A stretch of 64,000 bases of DNA from Bryobacterales bacterium (GTDB lineage Bacteria > Acidobacteriota > Terriglobia > Bryobacterales > Bryobacteraceae). A model generated the notes under the pieces. It was not told the origin of the DNA. It did no database searches and worked only from the letters and a program-made list of their open reading frames with translations. Below are positions 24,623 to 33,574 of the stretch, in pieces. The stretch is taken from NCBI GenBank assembly GCA_016721425.1, contig JADKID010000024.1, positions 1 to 64,000 on the forward strand, read 5' to 3'. Within the stretch, counting starts at the first letter, position 1. Every line of letters starts with the position of its first letter. The translations under genes and the position numbers were made by a program.

Positions 24623-25916
24623 AGATCTCAAGCCCAATCGCAAACTTGGGCAGACCAGCAACAAGGGCCGCGTGGTGATGTGGGTAATCCTGCTGCTAGC
24701 CCTCGCGGGCGGCAGTTTCGCCGCGTACCGCTACTCTGCGGCCAAGCCCATCGAGGTGGCGACTGTGGGCGTCCGCAAGGGTGAGTTTACAATCACAGTG
24801 CGAGCGCGGGGAGAGATCCGCTCCACCCGGTCCATCACGTTGAGCGCGCCGCAGGTGCCCAGCCCGCGTATCGTCAAGCTGGCTGAATCCGGCAGGCCGA
24901 TCAAGGCTGGCGAAGTAGTGGTGGAGTTCGATACGGCCCAGCTCGAAAACTACTATCTGGATCGCGCCACCAGCACGCGCACTGTCGAGAGCGAAATCGT
25001 GCAGATGAAGGCCAGCCACAAAATTACGGATGAATCGGACTCGATGAACATGATGACGTCGGAGTACGACGTGCAGCGGGCCGAGTTGGAAGCATCGAAG
25101 GCTGAGATACTTTCCGAGATCGAAGGCGCGAAGAACCGCATTAATGTCGGCATCTCGCAGGGCTCGCTCGGGCAGGTGAAGGCCACGGTGAAAGCTCATG
25201 ACGTCAGCCAAATGGCGGACCTCGAGAGGCTGGACACGCGGAAGAATAAGACCCTGCGCGACATGGCTCGTGTGAAAGACTACCTCTCGAAGATGGTGAT
25301 CCGCGCGCCTTCCGACGGCATCCTGAACGTCCTGCCTAATTTCCGCGCCCAGGGTAACTGGGGCCAGACGCCGCCCGCTTTCAAGGAAGGCGACAACGCT
25401 TGGACCGGTGCTGCCATTGCAGAGATTCCGGACATGTCCGAAATGCGGTTTGACCTGAAGTTGGAAGAGGTAGACCGCGGCAAGATCCAGTTGGGTCAGA
25501 CGCTCAAAGTCAAGATCGACGCCATCCAGGACAAGGAGTTCGACGCGGTGCTGGATTGGATCAGCCCGATTGCCTCTTTGAACTTCCGCGGTGCCGGTTC
25601 CGCCAACGAGAAGACATTTCCGGCTCGGGCCACCTTGAAGTCTGTAGACCCCAGGTTGCGCCCCGGCATGAGCGCTACGGGTGTTGTTCTCATCGAGAGC
25701 CAGCCCGGCGTTTTACTCATTCCGAACAAGGCTAGCTTCCTACAGGCGGGCAAACCGCATGTGTGGGTGCAAAAGGGCCAGAGCTTTGAGTCGCGTCCAA
25801 TCCAGGTGGGCAAGCGCAACGAGACAGATATCATCGTCACGCGAGGTTTGAAGGAAACCGAGCGCATCGCTCTGGAGAATCCGGCGGAAGCCGCCAAGAG
25901 GGCTAAGAAGTTATAG
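24612..25916 (+). CDS. Periplasmic adaptor (HlyD family), second of three
   Basis: 434 residues from the ATG at 24612, inside the last codons of the first adaptor. A cytoplasmic tail is followed by one anchor (VVMWVILLLALAGGSFAAYRY) and the lipoyl half-motifs ITVRARGEIRSTRSITLSAP and RPIKAGEVVVEFDTAQLEN. A coiled-coil hairpin rich in Glu/Lys spans about 120-220, and YLSKMVIRAPSDGILNVLPN returns to the lipoyl domain, followed by barrel and membrane-proximal domains (LRPGMSATGVVLIESQPGVL). No low-complexity insert is present, unlike the adaptors on either side. Likely to form mixed or alternative adaptor rings with the flanking paralogues. Confidence 0.88.
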   Translation: MSSKDLKPNRKLGQTSNKGRVVMWVILLLALAGGSFAAYRYSAAKPIEVATVGVRKGEFTITVRARGEIRSTRSITLSAPQVPSPRIVKLAESGRPIKAGEVVVEFDTAQLENYYLDRATSTRTVESEIVQMKASHKITDESDSMNMMTSEYDVQRAELEASKAEILSEIEGAKNRINVGISQGSLGQVKATVKAHDVSQMADLERLDTRKNKTLRDMARVKDYLSKMVIRAPSDGILNVLPNFRAQGNWGQTPPAFKEGDNAWTGAAIAEIPDMSEMRFDLKLEEVDRGKIQLGQTLKVKIDAIQDKEFDAVLDWISPIASLNFRGAGSANEKTFPARATLKSVDPRLRPGMSATGVVLIESQPGVLLIPNKASFLQAGKPHVWVQKGQSFESRPIQVGKRNETDIIVTRGLKETERIALENPAEAAKRAKKL

Positions 25917-25952
25917 TTTCCGGCCCAGCCGGATCATCGCGAGTCATCACCC

Positions 25953-27998
25953 ATGAAGAAAGTCGTTTTTCGCCTCATTCTGATCGCCGTGCTGCTTGGC
26001 GGCGGTTACGGGATCTACCGGATGTTCCAAGGAATGCCCGGTCGCGTCTCCTCAGTGCCCACCACCAAGGTCCGCAAGGGTGACGTGGTTGTCCGCAGCT
26101 TCACGCGCGGAGAGTTGCGGGCCGTGCGAACGGCCACGCTATCGGCGCCAAATCTGTTTGGAAACGTTCAGGTCACCCGCCTGGCGCCGTTGGGCGCATT
26201 GAGCCGAGAGAAAGATCTGATTGTCGAGTTTGACGATTCTGAGGTGCTCTCGCGGCTGGAGTCCAAGCAGTTGGAGCTCGAGCAGGTAGACGAGCAGATC
26301 AAGAAGGCGCAGGCGGATTTGGCGATTCGCAACAATCAGGACCAGGTCGATCTTCTGCGGGCACGTTATTCGGTGCGCCGCGCGGAACTCGAAGTGAAGC
26401 GCAATGAGATCCTCGCCGACATCGACAGGAAGAAGAACATCCTGAACCAGGACGAGGCTCGGAAGCGGCTGAAGCAACTGGAGAGCGACATCAAGTCCAA
26501 GCAGGAGCAGGCGTTGGCCGAGTTGAACGTCCTGCGCGAAAAACGCAACCGCACCCTGCTCGACATCAACCGCGAGAAGAGCCGGCTCTCACAAGTGAAG
26601 CTGCTATCGCCTATGAGCGGATTGGTCGCCATCAAGCAGAACCGCAGCGGGTTCTCCGGCATGTTCGGGACACAGGTTCCGGATATCCGTGAAGGCGATC
26701 AGGTGCAGCCCGGTATCCCGGTTTCGGACGTTCTCGATCTTTCCGAACTGGAAGTTGTGGCCCGCGTGGGCGAGTTGGACCGCGCCAATCTGACCGAGGG
26801 GCAGGAAGTATTGATCCGGCTCGATGCGGTCGCCGATAAGGTCTTCAACGGCAAAATCAAGTCAATGAGCGGAACGGCCAGCGCCAATGTGTTCAGCTCC
26901 GATCCCGGGAAGAAGTTCGACGTGGTCTTCTCCATCGACATGAAGCAGTTGCTTGGCACTCTGGGCGCGAAGCCGGAACAGATCGCCAAGATCATGGCGC
27001 AAGCCGAAATCAACCGGAAGAAGCCGGTGACCCTGACGAGCAGTTCAATGTTTGGTTCGTCCGGCATGGCCGGGCTGGACAACGCAATGGCAGGGGCTCT
27101 GGCCGGCGGAATGTCGGGTGGAATGCAGGGCGGAATGCAGGGCGGAATGCCGAGTGGGGCAGGCGGCGGCATGCAGGGCATGGCTGGCGCTCAGGGTGGC
27201 GGCGGTCAACGCGGACCTGGTGGCATGATGGGCGGCGCCAATATGACGCCCGATCAGCAGAAGAAGATGGCCGAGATCATGAAGAAGGCTCTCAACGGAA
27301 AGAGCATCATCGATCTGACGCCGGAAGAACGGCAGGCCATGTTCGCCAAAATACGGGACGAGGCTAAGAAGGCTGGCATCGACATGCCGCAGCGCGGCCA
27401 GCGTCCAGCCGAAGCAACCGCCGGAGGCGACTCCAAAGCCGGCGAAACAAAAGCCGGGGCCACGCCGGCAGGCGAAAACACCGGCCGCCGCCAGCGCGGC
27501 GAGGGCGGGGCTCAGATGGCGCTCGGGCCGCAGGCGCCGGGCGGCGCACGCGGTGGGCCAGGTGGAGGGCCAGGCATGCCGGCCGGCGGGAACGGGCAGT
27601 TTTCCCAGAAGGACCTGGACAACGCGCAGTTGCCGCCACCTCCCGAAGAGGGCGACAACATGGAAGTGCTGTTGAGGCCCGGACTACTGGCCGACGTGGA
27701 GATTATCGTTGAGAAGGTGCCGAACGCCATTTATGTGCCGAACCAGAGCATCTTTGAGAAAGACGGCAAGTACGTTGTCTATGTGCTGAAGGGCAAGGCC
27801 TTTGAGGCTCGGCCGATCGAGATCGCCAAGCGTTCTGAGACAGTATCGGTGGTCAAGTCCGGCATCGCCCAAGGCGACACAGTAGCGTTGCAGGATCCTA
27901 CCGCCAAGCCTGGCGACAAGAAGAAGTCTGATGAGAAGAAGTCCTCCGGCGGAGCCGCGGGCGCGCTGCCTGTAGGTGGCTCAAAGGGAGGCCAGTAA
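25953..27998 (+). CDS. Periplasmic adaptor (HlyD family), third, with Gly/Met- and Gly/Ala-rich inserts
   Basis: 681 residues: N-terminal anchor (VVFRLILIAVLLGGGYGIY), lipoyl half-motifs (SFTRGELRAVRTATLSAPN; SREKDLIVEFDDSEVL), a long coiled coil (about 100-205) and LSQVKLLSPMSGLVAIKQNR. After the beta-barrel come about 180 extra residues (roughly 365-550). A Gly/Met block with GGM(Q) repeats is followed by a helical patch containing MTPDQQKKMAEIMKKALNG and LTPEERQAMFAKIRDEAKKA, then a Gly/Ala/Pro-rich linker. The adaptor then closes with VEIIVEKVPNAIYVPNQSIF. The helical patch resembles the LTxxQ-type helices of Spy-like proteins, an inference only. Its C-terminus is Lys/Ser/Gly-rich. The permease gene follows by four bases. 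Confidence 0.87.
   Translation: MKKVVFRLILIAVLLGGGYGIYRMFQGMPGRVSSVPTTKVRKGDVVVRSFTRGELRAVRTATLSAPNLFGNVQVTRLAPLGALSREKDLIVEFDDSEVLSRLESKQLELEQVDEQIKKAQADLAIRNNQDQVDLLRARYSVRRAELEVKRNEILADIDRKKNILNQDEARKRLKQLESDIKSKQEQALAELNVLREKRNRTLLDINREKSRLSQVKLLSPMSGLVAIKQNRSGFSGMFGTQVPDIREGDQVQPGIPVSDVLDLSELEVVARVGELDRANLTEGQEVLIRLDAVADKVFNGKIKSMSGTASANVFSSDPGKKFDVVFSIDMKQLLGTLGAKPEQIAKIMAQAEINRKKPVTLTSSSMFGSSGMAGLDNAMAGALAGGMSGGMQGGMQGGMPSGAGGGMQGMAGAQGGGGQRGPGGMMGGANMTPDQQKKMAEIMKKALNGKSIIDLTPEERQAMFAKIRDEAKKAGIDMPQRGQRPAEATAGGDSKAGETKAGATPAGENTGRRQRGEGGAQMALGPQAPGGARGGPGGGPGMPAGGNGQFSQKDLDNAQLPPPPEEGDNMEVLLRPGLLADVEIIVEKVPNAIYVPNQSIFEKDGKYVVYVLKGKAFEARPIEIAKRSETVSVVKSGIAQGDTVALQDPTAKPGDKKKSDEKKSSGGAAGALPVGGSKGGQ
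27108..27155 (+). repeat. Four tandem 12-bp coding repeats
   Basis: Four consecutive units of the form GGAATGCAGGGC (first and last units diverged) encode Gly-Met-Gln/Ser/Pro-Gly/Ser in the third adaptor. The two central units are identical, indicating recent slippage expansion. Confidence 0.85.
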
Positions 27999-28002
27999 GC
28001 CA

Positions 28003-29259
28003 ATGGCGGGTCTGCAAGCCTATATTCCAGAGATTTACATGGGGCTTTCGAGCCTCCTGGTGCACAAACTGCGCACCATGTTGACCATGCTCGGCATGAT
28101 CTTTGGCGTCGGCGCGGTGGTGGCCATGCTGGCAATCACGGCCGGCGTTGAAAAGGAGATGCTCTCCTACATCGACCTGTTGGGCGTCAACAACATCATC
28201 ATTGAGGCCAAAGAGGCCGTGGACAGGAATGAACTGCAGGCACGGCGCGCCGTTAGCCCGGGCATGTCGTTCCGCGACTACAGGGCGATCACAGAGAACT
28301 CCCAAAACATTGAAAAGGCGACGCCGCGCAAGCGGTTCAAGCCGCTCAAGGTGTTGCCGAAGACGTCGGCTGAGCCGCCGATGCTCATCGGCGTGGAGCC
28401 AAGCTATCGGGATATCCAGAGTCTCAAACTCGTGGAAGGCAGGTTCTTCAACGACGAAGAGAATTCCACAGCGGCGCCGGTCTGCGTGTTAGGTGAATCC
28501 ACGAAGGTGAACCTCCTGGGTTATGAGCCGGCCGTAGGCAAGTACGTCAAGGTCAACGACACCTGGTTGCAGGTGGTTGGCGTCATGGCCCAACAGGCCG
28601 GGGGCGACACCGACGTTGAGGGCGTGGAAATCCTCTCCCGGAACAACCTGGTGGTGTCTCCGTTGCGGACCGTGATGTTCCGGTTCGAGGACAACAATAG
28701 CTATCTGAAGGACGAGATTGACGGCATCTACATCCGTGTCAAGCCAGGCACGGACTCGGTGGAGACGGCGGCAGTGATCAACGCGATTCTCGCCGCGGTC
28801 CACAAGGATGCGGGCGATTACACGGTCACCGTGCCGGCCGGCCTGCTGGAGCAGAAGAAACGCACCAGCGACATCTTCAAGATCGTCATGCTTTGCATCG
28901 CCGGCATCAGCTTGCTTGTGGGCGGCATCGGCATCATGAACATCATGTTGGCCACGGTGCTGGAACGCACCCGCGAGATCGGCATCCGCCGCGCCATCGG
29001 TGCACGGCAGGCGGACATCGTGCGTCAGTTCCTGACAGAGGCGGTGATGATCTCCATCATCGGCGGATTCCTCGGGATTGTTTTCGGTGTGACGCTGGCC
29101 CAGGTAATCGCTTCGGCGGCTGGCTGGTCGACAGTGATCACGTTCTCTTCCATCGCGGTTGCGTTTGGAGTGTCGGTCGGGATCGGAATGTTGTTCGGGA
29201 TCTATCCGGCCGTCCAGGCCGCCAAGCTCGATCCGGTCGAGGCGATGCGCTATGAGTAG
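28003..29259 (+). CDS. MacB/FtsX-family ABC transporter permease
   Basis: 418 residues, ATG preceded by AAAGGGAGG. Topology is that of MacB-type permeases: one N-terminal helix (LRTMLTMLGMIFGVGAVVAMLAI), a large periplasmic core of about 230 residues (VLGESTKVNLLGYEPAVGK and GVMAQQ are typical MacB_PCD features), then three helices with GISLLVGGIGIMNIMLATVL, ERTREIGIRRAIGARQADI and the C-terminal PAVQAAKLDPVEAMRYE. MacB permeases act as mechanotransmission proteins that push substrates through a TolC conduit. Such a permease needs a cytoplasmic ATPase, normally fused or adjacent; none is fused here or found in this operon. Confidence 0.9.
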   Translation: MAGLQAYIPEIYMGLSSLLVHKLRTMLTMLGMIFGVGAVVAMLAITAGVEKEMLSYIDLLGVNNIIIEAKEAVDRNELQARRAVSPGMSFRDYRAITENSQNIEKATPRKRFKPLKVLPKTSAEPPMLIGVEPSYRDIQSLKLVEGRFFNDEENSTAAPVCVLGESTKVNLLGYEPAVGKYVKVNDTWLQVVGVMAQQAGGDTDVEGVEILSRNNLVVSPLRTVMFRFEDNNSYLKDEIDGIYIRVKPGTDSVETAAVINAILAAVHKDAGDYTVTVPAGLLEQKKRTSDIFKIVMLCIAGISLLVGGIGIMNIMLATVLERTREIGIRRAIGARQADIVRQFLTEAVMISIIGGFLGIVFGVTLAQVIASAAGWSTVITFSSIAVAFGVSVGIGMLFGIYPAVQAAKLDPVEAMRYE

Positions 29260-31000
29260 CAATTTTAGGCAGGTGCAGGTTTCATCCATGCGAGTTTTTG
29301 CTCTTTTTGTGACCGTTGCTTTGATGGCGTCCGGGCAGCAGCAACCGGGCGTGCCCGCCACCGCGGGGGCCCCGGCGGCCCCAGCTAAACAGGTACTAGG
29401 AGAAGGCGCGCAGGCCAGCCTCAGTTCGGAACTGGGCAACTTCGACGCCAACTGGATCGGAACCGGTTCGTGGTACCGGAAGGCCTTCAAGGCCGATAGC
29501 AATGTCACGCTGTCGCCACCGGTGCGCTTGAAGGATTACGTGGCCGATGGTATGCTGCGCCTCTCTTTGCGCGGCTACCTGGACCTCGTGATCGCCAACA
29601 ATACGGACCTGAGCATCCAGCGTCTCAGCCTGGAACTCCCGAAGAACGCGATCCAGCGCGCGTTTGGCATCTTCGACCCCACCGTGACTACGAGTTTCGG
29701 TGCGACCCGCGCGAATACCCCCACCTCGAACGCGCTGGATGGCGCAACCATCCTCAGCAACTTGAGCCAGCCGTTCAATATGCGTTACCAGCAATTGACG
29801 CCGTTTTCCACCCAGTTCTTCTCCACATTGAACTGGACGAAGACCTCGAACAACAACTCGTTCCAGTTGTACAACCCAAGTTTGCAGAACACCTGGCAGA
29901 TGGGGTTCAACCAGCCGCTGATCCGAAATCGCGGCCGCGAGATCACGAAGATGGGCATCACCATCGCGCGGGCGCAGAGGGCCGCGCAGGAGATCAGCTT
30001 CCAGGACACCGTCCTGCGGTCGATGGTGACCGCGGAGAATGCCTACTGGGATGTGGTCAACGCGCGTGAGCGCATCAAGGTGCAGAAGGAGGCGCTGCGG
30101 TTGGCCGAGGCGTCGCTCGAGCGCACCAACAAGGAAATCAGCCTGGGCGCCACGAGCGAACTGGAACGCTTCCAGCCGGAGCAGAACGCGGCCACACAGC
30201 GCATCGCTTTGACCCAGTTTGAGTTCCAGTTGACGCAGTTCGAGGACGTGCTGCGGCGCCAGATCGGTGCGGACCTCGATCCGGAAGCGCGGAAGTTGAG
30301 GCTGGAACTGACCGAGGATGTGACCAAAGCGCCCGACGAAGCAATCTACGACAAAGAATCGCTGGTGGGCGTGGCCCTCCAGAAGCGTCCCGACCTGCGG
30401 GCGGTGAAGGCAAACCTCACCGTGAACGACTATCAAATCCGCAACACTCGGGAAATGCTGAAGCCGCTCATGAACCTGTCGGCTTTCTATCAGACTTTTG
30501 GGCGGGGTGGGCCACTCTACATGACCGGCCGGCCGGTAGTGCCGGGTGGCGCGGCCGACGCCTGGGGCCAGATGTTCGGCTTCAACTACTCCACCTACAA
30601 CTTCTCGCTGAACCTGACCCTCCCCTTGCGGGATCGCGCTGCCGCCGCCAACCTGGCGGATGCCGTCGTGAACAAGCGCAGCAATACGCTCCGCGAACGC
30701 TCTGTGGAACAGCAGGTTCGCCAGGAAGTGCTCAACGCCGTCACCAACGTGGAGAGCAGCCGCGAGGGCGTCAAACTGGCCGTCATCGCGCTCGATTATG
30801 CCAAAAAGCGCGCGGATGCGGACCAGAAACGCTACGATCTGGGCGTCATCAACATCTTCTTCCTGTTGTCGGCGCAAAATGATCTGACAGTTGCGCAATC
30901 CAATCTGGTCACCCAGACGATCAATTACAAGCGCAACGTGTTGACCATGCAACAGCGTCTCGGCACCTTGTTGGAAGACAAGGGCATTGTCATAGACTAG
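29252..31000 (+). CDS. TolC-family outer-membrane efflux protein
   Basis: 582 residues from the ATG at 29252, overlapping the permease stop and preceded by GAGG at good spacing. The ATG at 29288 would put the signal peptide (MRVFALFVTVALMASG) exactly at the N-terminus and is an equal candidate. The mature part shows the two-fold repeat of TolC proteins: long alpha-helical segments (AENAYWDVVNARERIKVQKE, LEDVLRRQIGADLDPEARKL; later VRQEVLNAVTNVESSREGVK), GVALQKRPDLRAVKANLTV, and strand-rich NFSLNLTLPLRDRAAAAN. It should supply the trimeric channel for the upstream adaptors and permease. The operon ends at the hairpin at 31024-31051. Confidence 0.9.
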   Translation: MSSNFRQVQVSSMRVFALFVTVALMASGQQQPGVPATAGAPAAPAKQVLGEGAQASLSSELGNFDANWIGTGSWYRKAFKADSNVTLSPPVRLKDYVADGMLRLSLRGYLDLVIANNTDLSIQRLSLELPKNAIQRAFGIFDPTVTTSFGATRANTPTSNALDGATILSNLSQPFNMRYQQLTPFSTQFFSTLNWTKTSNNNSFQLYNPSLQNTWQMGFNQPLIRNRGREITKMGITIARAQRAAQEISFQDTVLRSMVTAENAYWDVVNARERIKVQKEALRLAEASLERTNKEISLGATSELERFQPEQNAATQRIALTQFEFQLTQFEDVLRRQIGADLDPEARKLRLELTEDVTKAPDEAIYDKESLVGVALQKRPDLRAVKANLTVNDYQIRNTREMLKPLMNLSAFYQTFGRGGPLYMTGRPVVPGGAADAWGQMFGFNYSTYNFSLNLTLPLRDRAAAANLADAVVNKRSNTLRERSVEQQVRQEVLNAVTNVESSREGVKLAVIALDYAKKRADADQKRYDLGVINIFFLLSAQNDLTVAQSNLVTQTINYKRNVLTMQQRLGTLLEDKGIVID

Positions 31001-31023
31001 CGGTAAACCACTATCATGAAATG

Positions 31024-31060
31024 AGGGCGCGTCCTGCGCGGGATGCGCCCTTTCTCTATT
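31024..31060 (+). terminator. Rho-independent terminator of export operon
   Basis: An 11-bp stem, AGGGCGCGTCC paired with GGATGCGCCCT (one G:T), with loop TGCGCG, is followed by TTCTCTATTT. It lies 23 bases after the tolC-like stop and ends immediately before the mutL start, so it could also limit read-through into mutL. Confidence 0.75.
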
Positions 31061-31061
31061 T

Positions 31062-32966
31062 ATGGGCAGAATCCGAATCCTCTCCGACAACGTCGCCAAC
31101 AAGATCGCAGCTGGTGAAGTGGTGGAGCGGCCCGCGTCGGTCGTCAAGGAGATGCTGGAGAATTCGCTCGATGCCGGAGCCACCGACATCCGGGTGGAAA
31201 CGGAGAGCGGCGGGCGGCGGCTGATCCGCATTGTCGACAACGGCTGCGGGATGCTGCGGGACGATGCCATGCTGGCATTCGAGCGTCACGCGACCTCCAA
31301 ACTGGCCAGCGTGGACGAACTGGAAGCAATTGCCACGCTAGGGTTCCGCGGGGAAGCGCTGCCCTCCATTGCGTCGGTTTCGCGGCTCACCCTGGAGACG
31401 CGGAGCCTGGACGAGACAACGGGTTCGCGCGTGGAGATCGCGGGCGGAAAGATGCTCGCCAGCGATGAGATCCCACTGGCGCCGGGCACCACCATCGCGG
31501 TGCGGGACCTCTTCTTCAACGTGCCCGCCCGGAAGAAGTTCCTGCGCAGCGACCAGACGGAACTGGCGCACATTGCGTCGCTGGTCACGCACTACTCCCT
31601 GGCCCATCCGGAGAAGTCCTTCGAGTTGACGCACGGCGGCAAGGAGTTGCTGCGCGTGACGCCGGTGGCCACGGACCGCGAGCGGGTCTTTCAGGTGTTT
31701 GGCGCGGCGACGCTGGAGGATCTGGTTGAACTGGAAGCGAAGAGCATCCAGGACGGCCGTTTCCGCCTGACGGGCTTCATCTCGCGGCCCCAGGTGCAGA
31801 AGTCGAACCGGAACTCGATCTTCCTGTTCGTGAACCGGCGCCTGATCCGGGACCGGCTTCTATTGCACGCCATCTCGGCGGCGTACTACAATCTCATCCC
31901 TCCAGCCTGCTACCCGTTCGCATTGCTCTTTGTGGACTGTGATCCGGCGGAGGTGGACGTCAACGTTCACCCGTCGAAGACCGAGGTGCGGTTTCGGCAG
32001 GGGAGCTTGGTCCACGACTTCGTGCGTGACGCCCTGCGAGCCACTCTGATTGAGCAACGGCCCGTGCCGAGCGCTCCTGCGCCGGTGGGGCCAACACCGC
32101 AACCGGGCGCGCATCTGCCGTATTCGGAGTTCACGCAGGCGCTGGAGAACTTTCGGTATGACGAAGCCCGGCCGGTGCTGCCGGAGCATCCACCGCAGCA
32201 GACTCCGGAGTACACGCTGAGGCCGGTGGCGCCACCGCCGCCGCGATTCGATTTCAGCCAGGGCACGCCCATCTCCATGGAGAACTCCGCTCCGTCCGCG
32301 CCGGAGCCACTGCGGCTGCGAGTGCCCGATACCCACGGCGGCTTTCCCTCCGGCGTGGAGATGGATGCCCCGCAGGGCATGGTTTCGCTGGGTGACTTGC
32401 GGGTATTAGGGCAAATCCACGACAGCTTCATCATCGCGGCGGGGCGCGACGGGCTGTGGATCATCGATCAGCACGTGGCGCATGAGCGGATTCTGTTTGA
32501 GAAAGTGCTGGCGCAACAGGCGAGAGGCCAGGTGGAGCAGCAGCGGCTCCTGATGCCGATGGTACTGCCCCTGACTCCGGCGCAGCAGGTGGAATACGAC
32601 CGGATCGCGGAGGAACTGGAAAAGGCCGGCTTTGAGACGGAGCCGTTCGGACACCGCACCATCGCCGTAAAGGCGGCCCCTTCGGACCTGCCACTGGGTG
32701 ATCTGGAGCGTGTGATCTACGACATCCTGGAGATCGCCGAGAGTGAGCTGCGCCGCGTGAGTGTGAGCGATCTGCGGCGCGGCATCGCGGCCTCGCTGGC
32801 GTGCCGGGCTGCCATCAAAATCAATATGCGTCTCGAAGCCACCAAGATGGATTGGCTGATCCGCGAACTGGCGCGGACGGAGTGCCCGATGAGCTGCCCG
32901 CACGGGCGGCCGGTGGCCCTGCGATACACCACGCGGGAGATTTTACGGAGCTTCCACAGGATCTGA
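31062..32966 (+). CDS. mutL: DNA mismatch repair protein MutL, endonuclease-type
   Basis: 634 residues. The N-terminal GHKL ATPase domain is complete: IAAGEVVERPASVVKEMLEN, SLDAGATDI, VDNGCGM and TLGFRGEALPSIASV. A Pro-rich linker (about 330-440) leads to the C-terminal dimerisation/endonuclease domain with D469-Q-H-V-A-H-E-R-I-L-F-E, ACRAAIK and CPHGRP. These match the motifs of nicking MutL proteins (DQHA(x)2E(x)4E), with Val in place of the usual Ala. It therefore probably nicks DNA, unlike E. coli MutL. No Shine-Dalgarno is visible because the start abuts the upstream terminator. mutS is not in the window. Confidence 0.94.
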   Translation: MGRIRILSDNVANKIAAGEVVERPASVVKEMLENSLDAGATDIRVETESGGRRLIRIVDNGCGMLRDDAMLAFERHATSKLASVDELEAIATLGFRGEALPSIASVSRLTLETRSLDETTGSRVEIAGGKMLASDEIPLAPGTTIAVRDLFFNVPARKKFLRSDQTELAHIASLVTHYSLAHPEKSFELTHGGKELLRVTPVATDRERVFQVFGAATLEDLVELEAKSIQDGRFRLTGFISRPQVQKSNRNSIFLFVNRRLIRDRLLLHAISAAYYNLIPPACYPFALLFVDCDPAEVDVNVHPSKTEVRFRQGSLVHDFVRDALRATLIEQRPVPSAPAPVGPTPQPGAHLPYSEFTQALENFRYDEARPVLPEHPPQQTPEYTLRPVAPPPPRFDFSQGTPISMENSAPSAPEPLRLRVPDTHGGFPSGVEMDAPQGMVSLGDLRVLGQIHDSFIIAAGRDGLWIIDQHVAHERILFEKVLAQQARGQVEQQRLLMPMVLPLTPAQQVEYDRIAEELEKAGFETEPFGHRTIAVKAAPSDLPLGDLERVIYDILEIAESELRRVSVSDLRRGIAASLACRAAIKINMRLEATKMDWLIRELARTECPMSCPHGRPVALRYTTREILRSFHRI

Positions 32967-33574
32967 TGATGCGGATACCGGAGTCAGCGGCGCTGGTGCT
33001 GGTGGACTTGCAGCGGGCAATCGACCACCCCTCGTGGGGTGTGAGGAATCATCCGGACGCCGAGGTGCGCGGGGCCCAAGTGCTGGCCGCCTGGCGCAAA
33101 TCCGGCCGCCGGGTGTTCCATGTGAAGCACGATTCCGTGGAGCCGCAATCCACCTACCGCCCTGGCCAGCCGGGCAATGAGTTCAAGCCGGAGTTTGTGC
33201 CGCGGGCCGGCGAGCCGGTGATTGCCAAGCAGACGGGCAGCGCGTTTGCCGGGACCGGACTGGCGAAGTTGCTGGAAGAGGGCGGGCACCAGACGCTGGT
33301 GCTGTTTGGAGTGATCACGAACAACTCCGTGGAAACCACAGTGCGCCACGCTGCTTGTTTGGGGTTCCGGGTGATCCTGGTGGAAGACGCGTGCTTCACG
33401 TTTGCACGGATGGGCTGGGCGGCAGACGAAATCCACGCGATGTCTCTGGTGAACCTGGATGGTGAGTACTGCGAAGTGGCAACCGCGGCAGCGGTGCTAC
33501 TCCCACTCGATGGTGCCCGGGGGCTTGTGGGTGAGGTCGTAGAGGACGGCACAGATCCCCTGCTGGGCGAGTAG
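32966..33574 (+). CDS. Isochorismatase-family (cysteine hydrolase fold) protein
   Basis: 202 residues. The start ATG at 32966 shares a base with the mutL stop (TGATG); a second ATG follows directly. The fold is indicated by AALVLVDLQRAIDHP with the catalytic-type D14, EPVIAKQTGSAF with K88, and LVLFGVITNNSVETTVRHAA, then FTFARMGWAADEIHAMSLVNL. In canonical family members a cysteine nucleophile follows TN(x); here that place is S121 (TNNS). The substrate is unknown and activity cannot be assumed, although Ser-bearing relatives seem common. The last 26 codons overlap the 3' end of convergent guaA. Confidence 0.85.
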   Translation: MMRIPESAALVLVDLQRAIDHPSWGVRNHPDAEVRGAQVLAAWRKSGRRVFHVKHDSVEPQSTYRPGQPGNEFKPEFVPRAGEPVIAKQTGSAFAGTGLAKLLEEGGHQTLVLFGVITNNSVETTVRHAACLGFRVILVEDACFTFARMGWAADEIHAMSLVNLDGEYCEVATAAAVLLPLDGARGLVGEVVEDGTDPLLGE

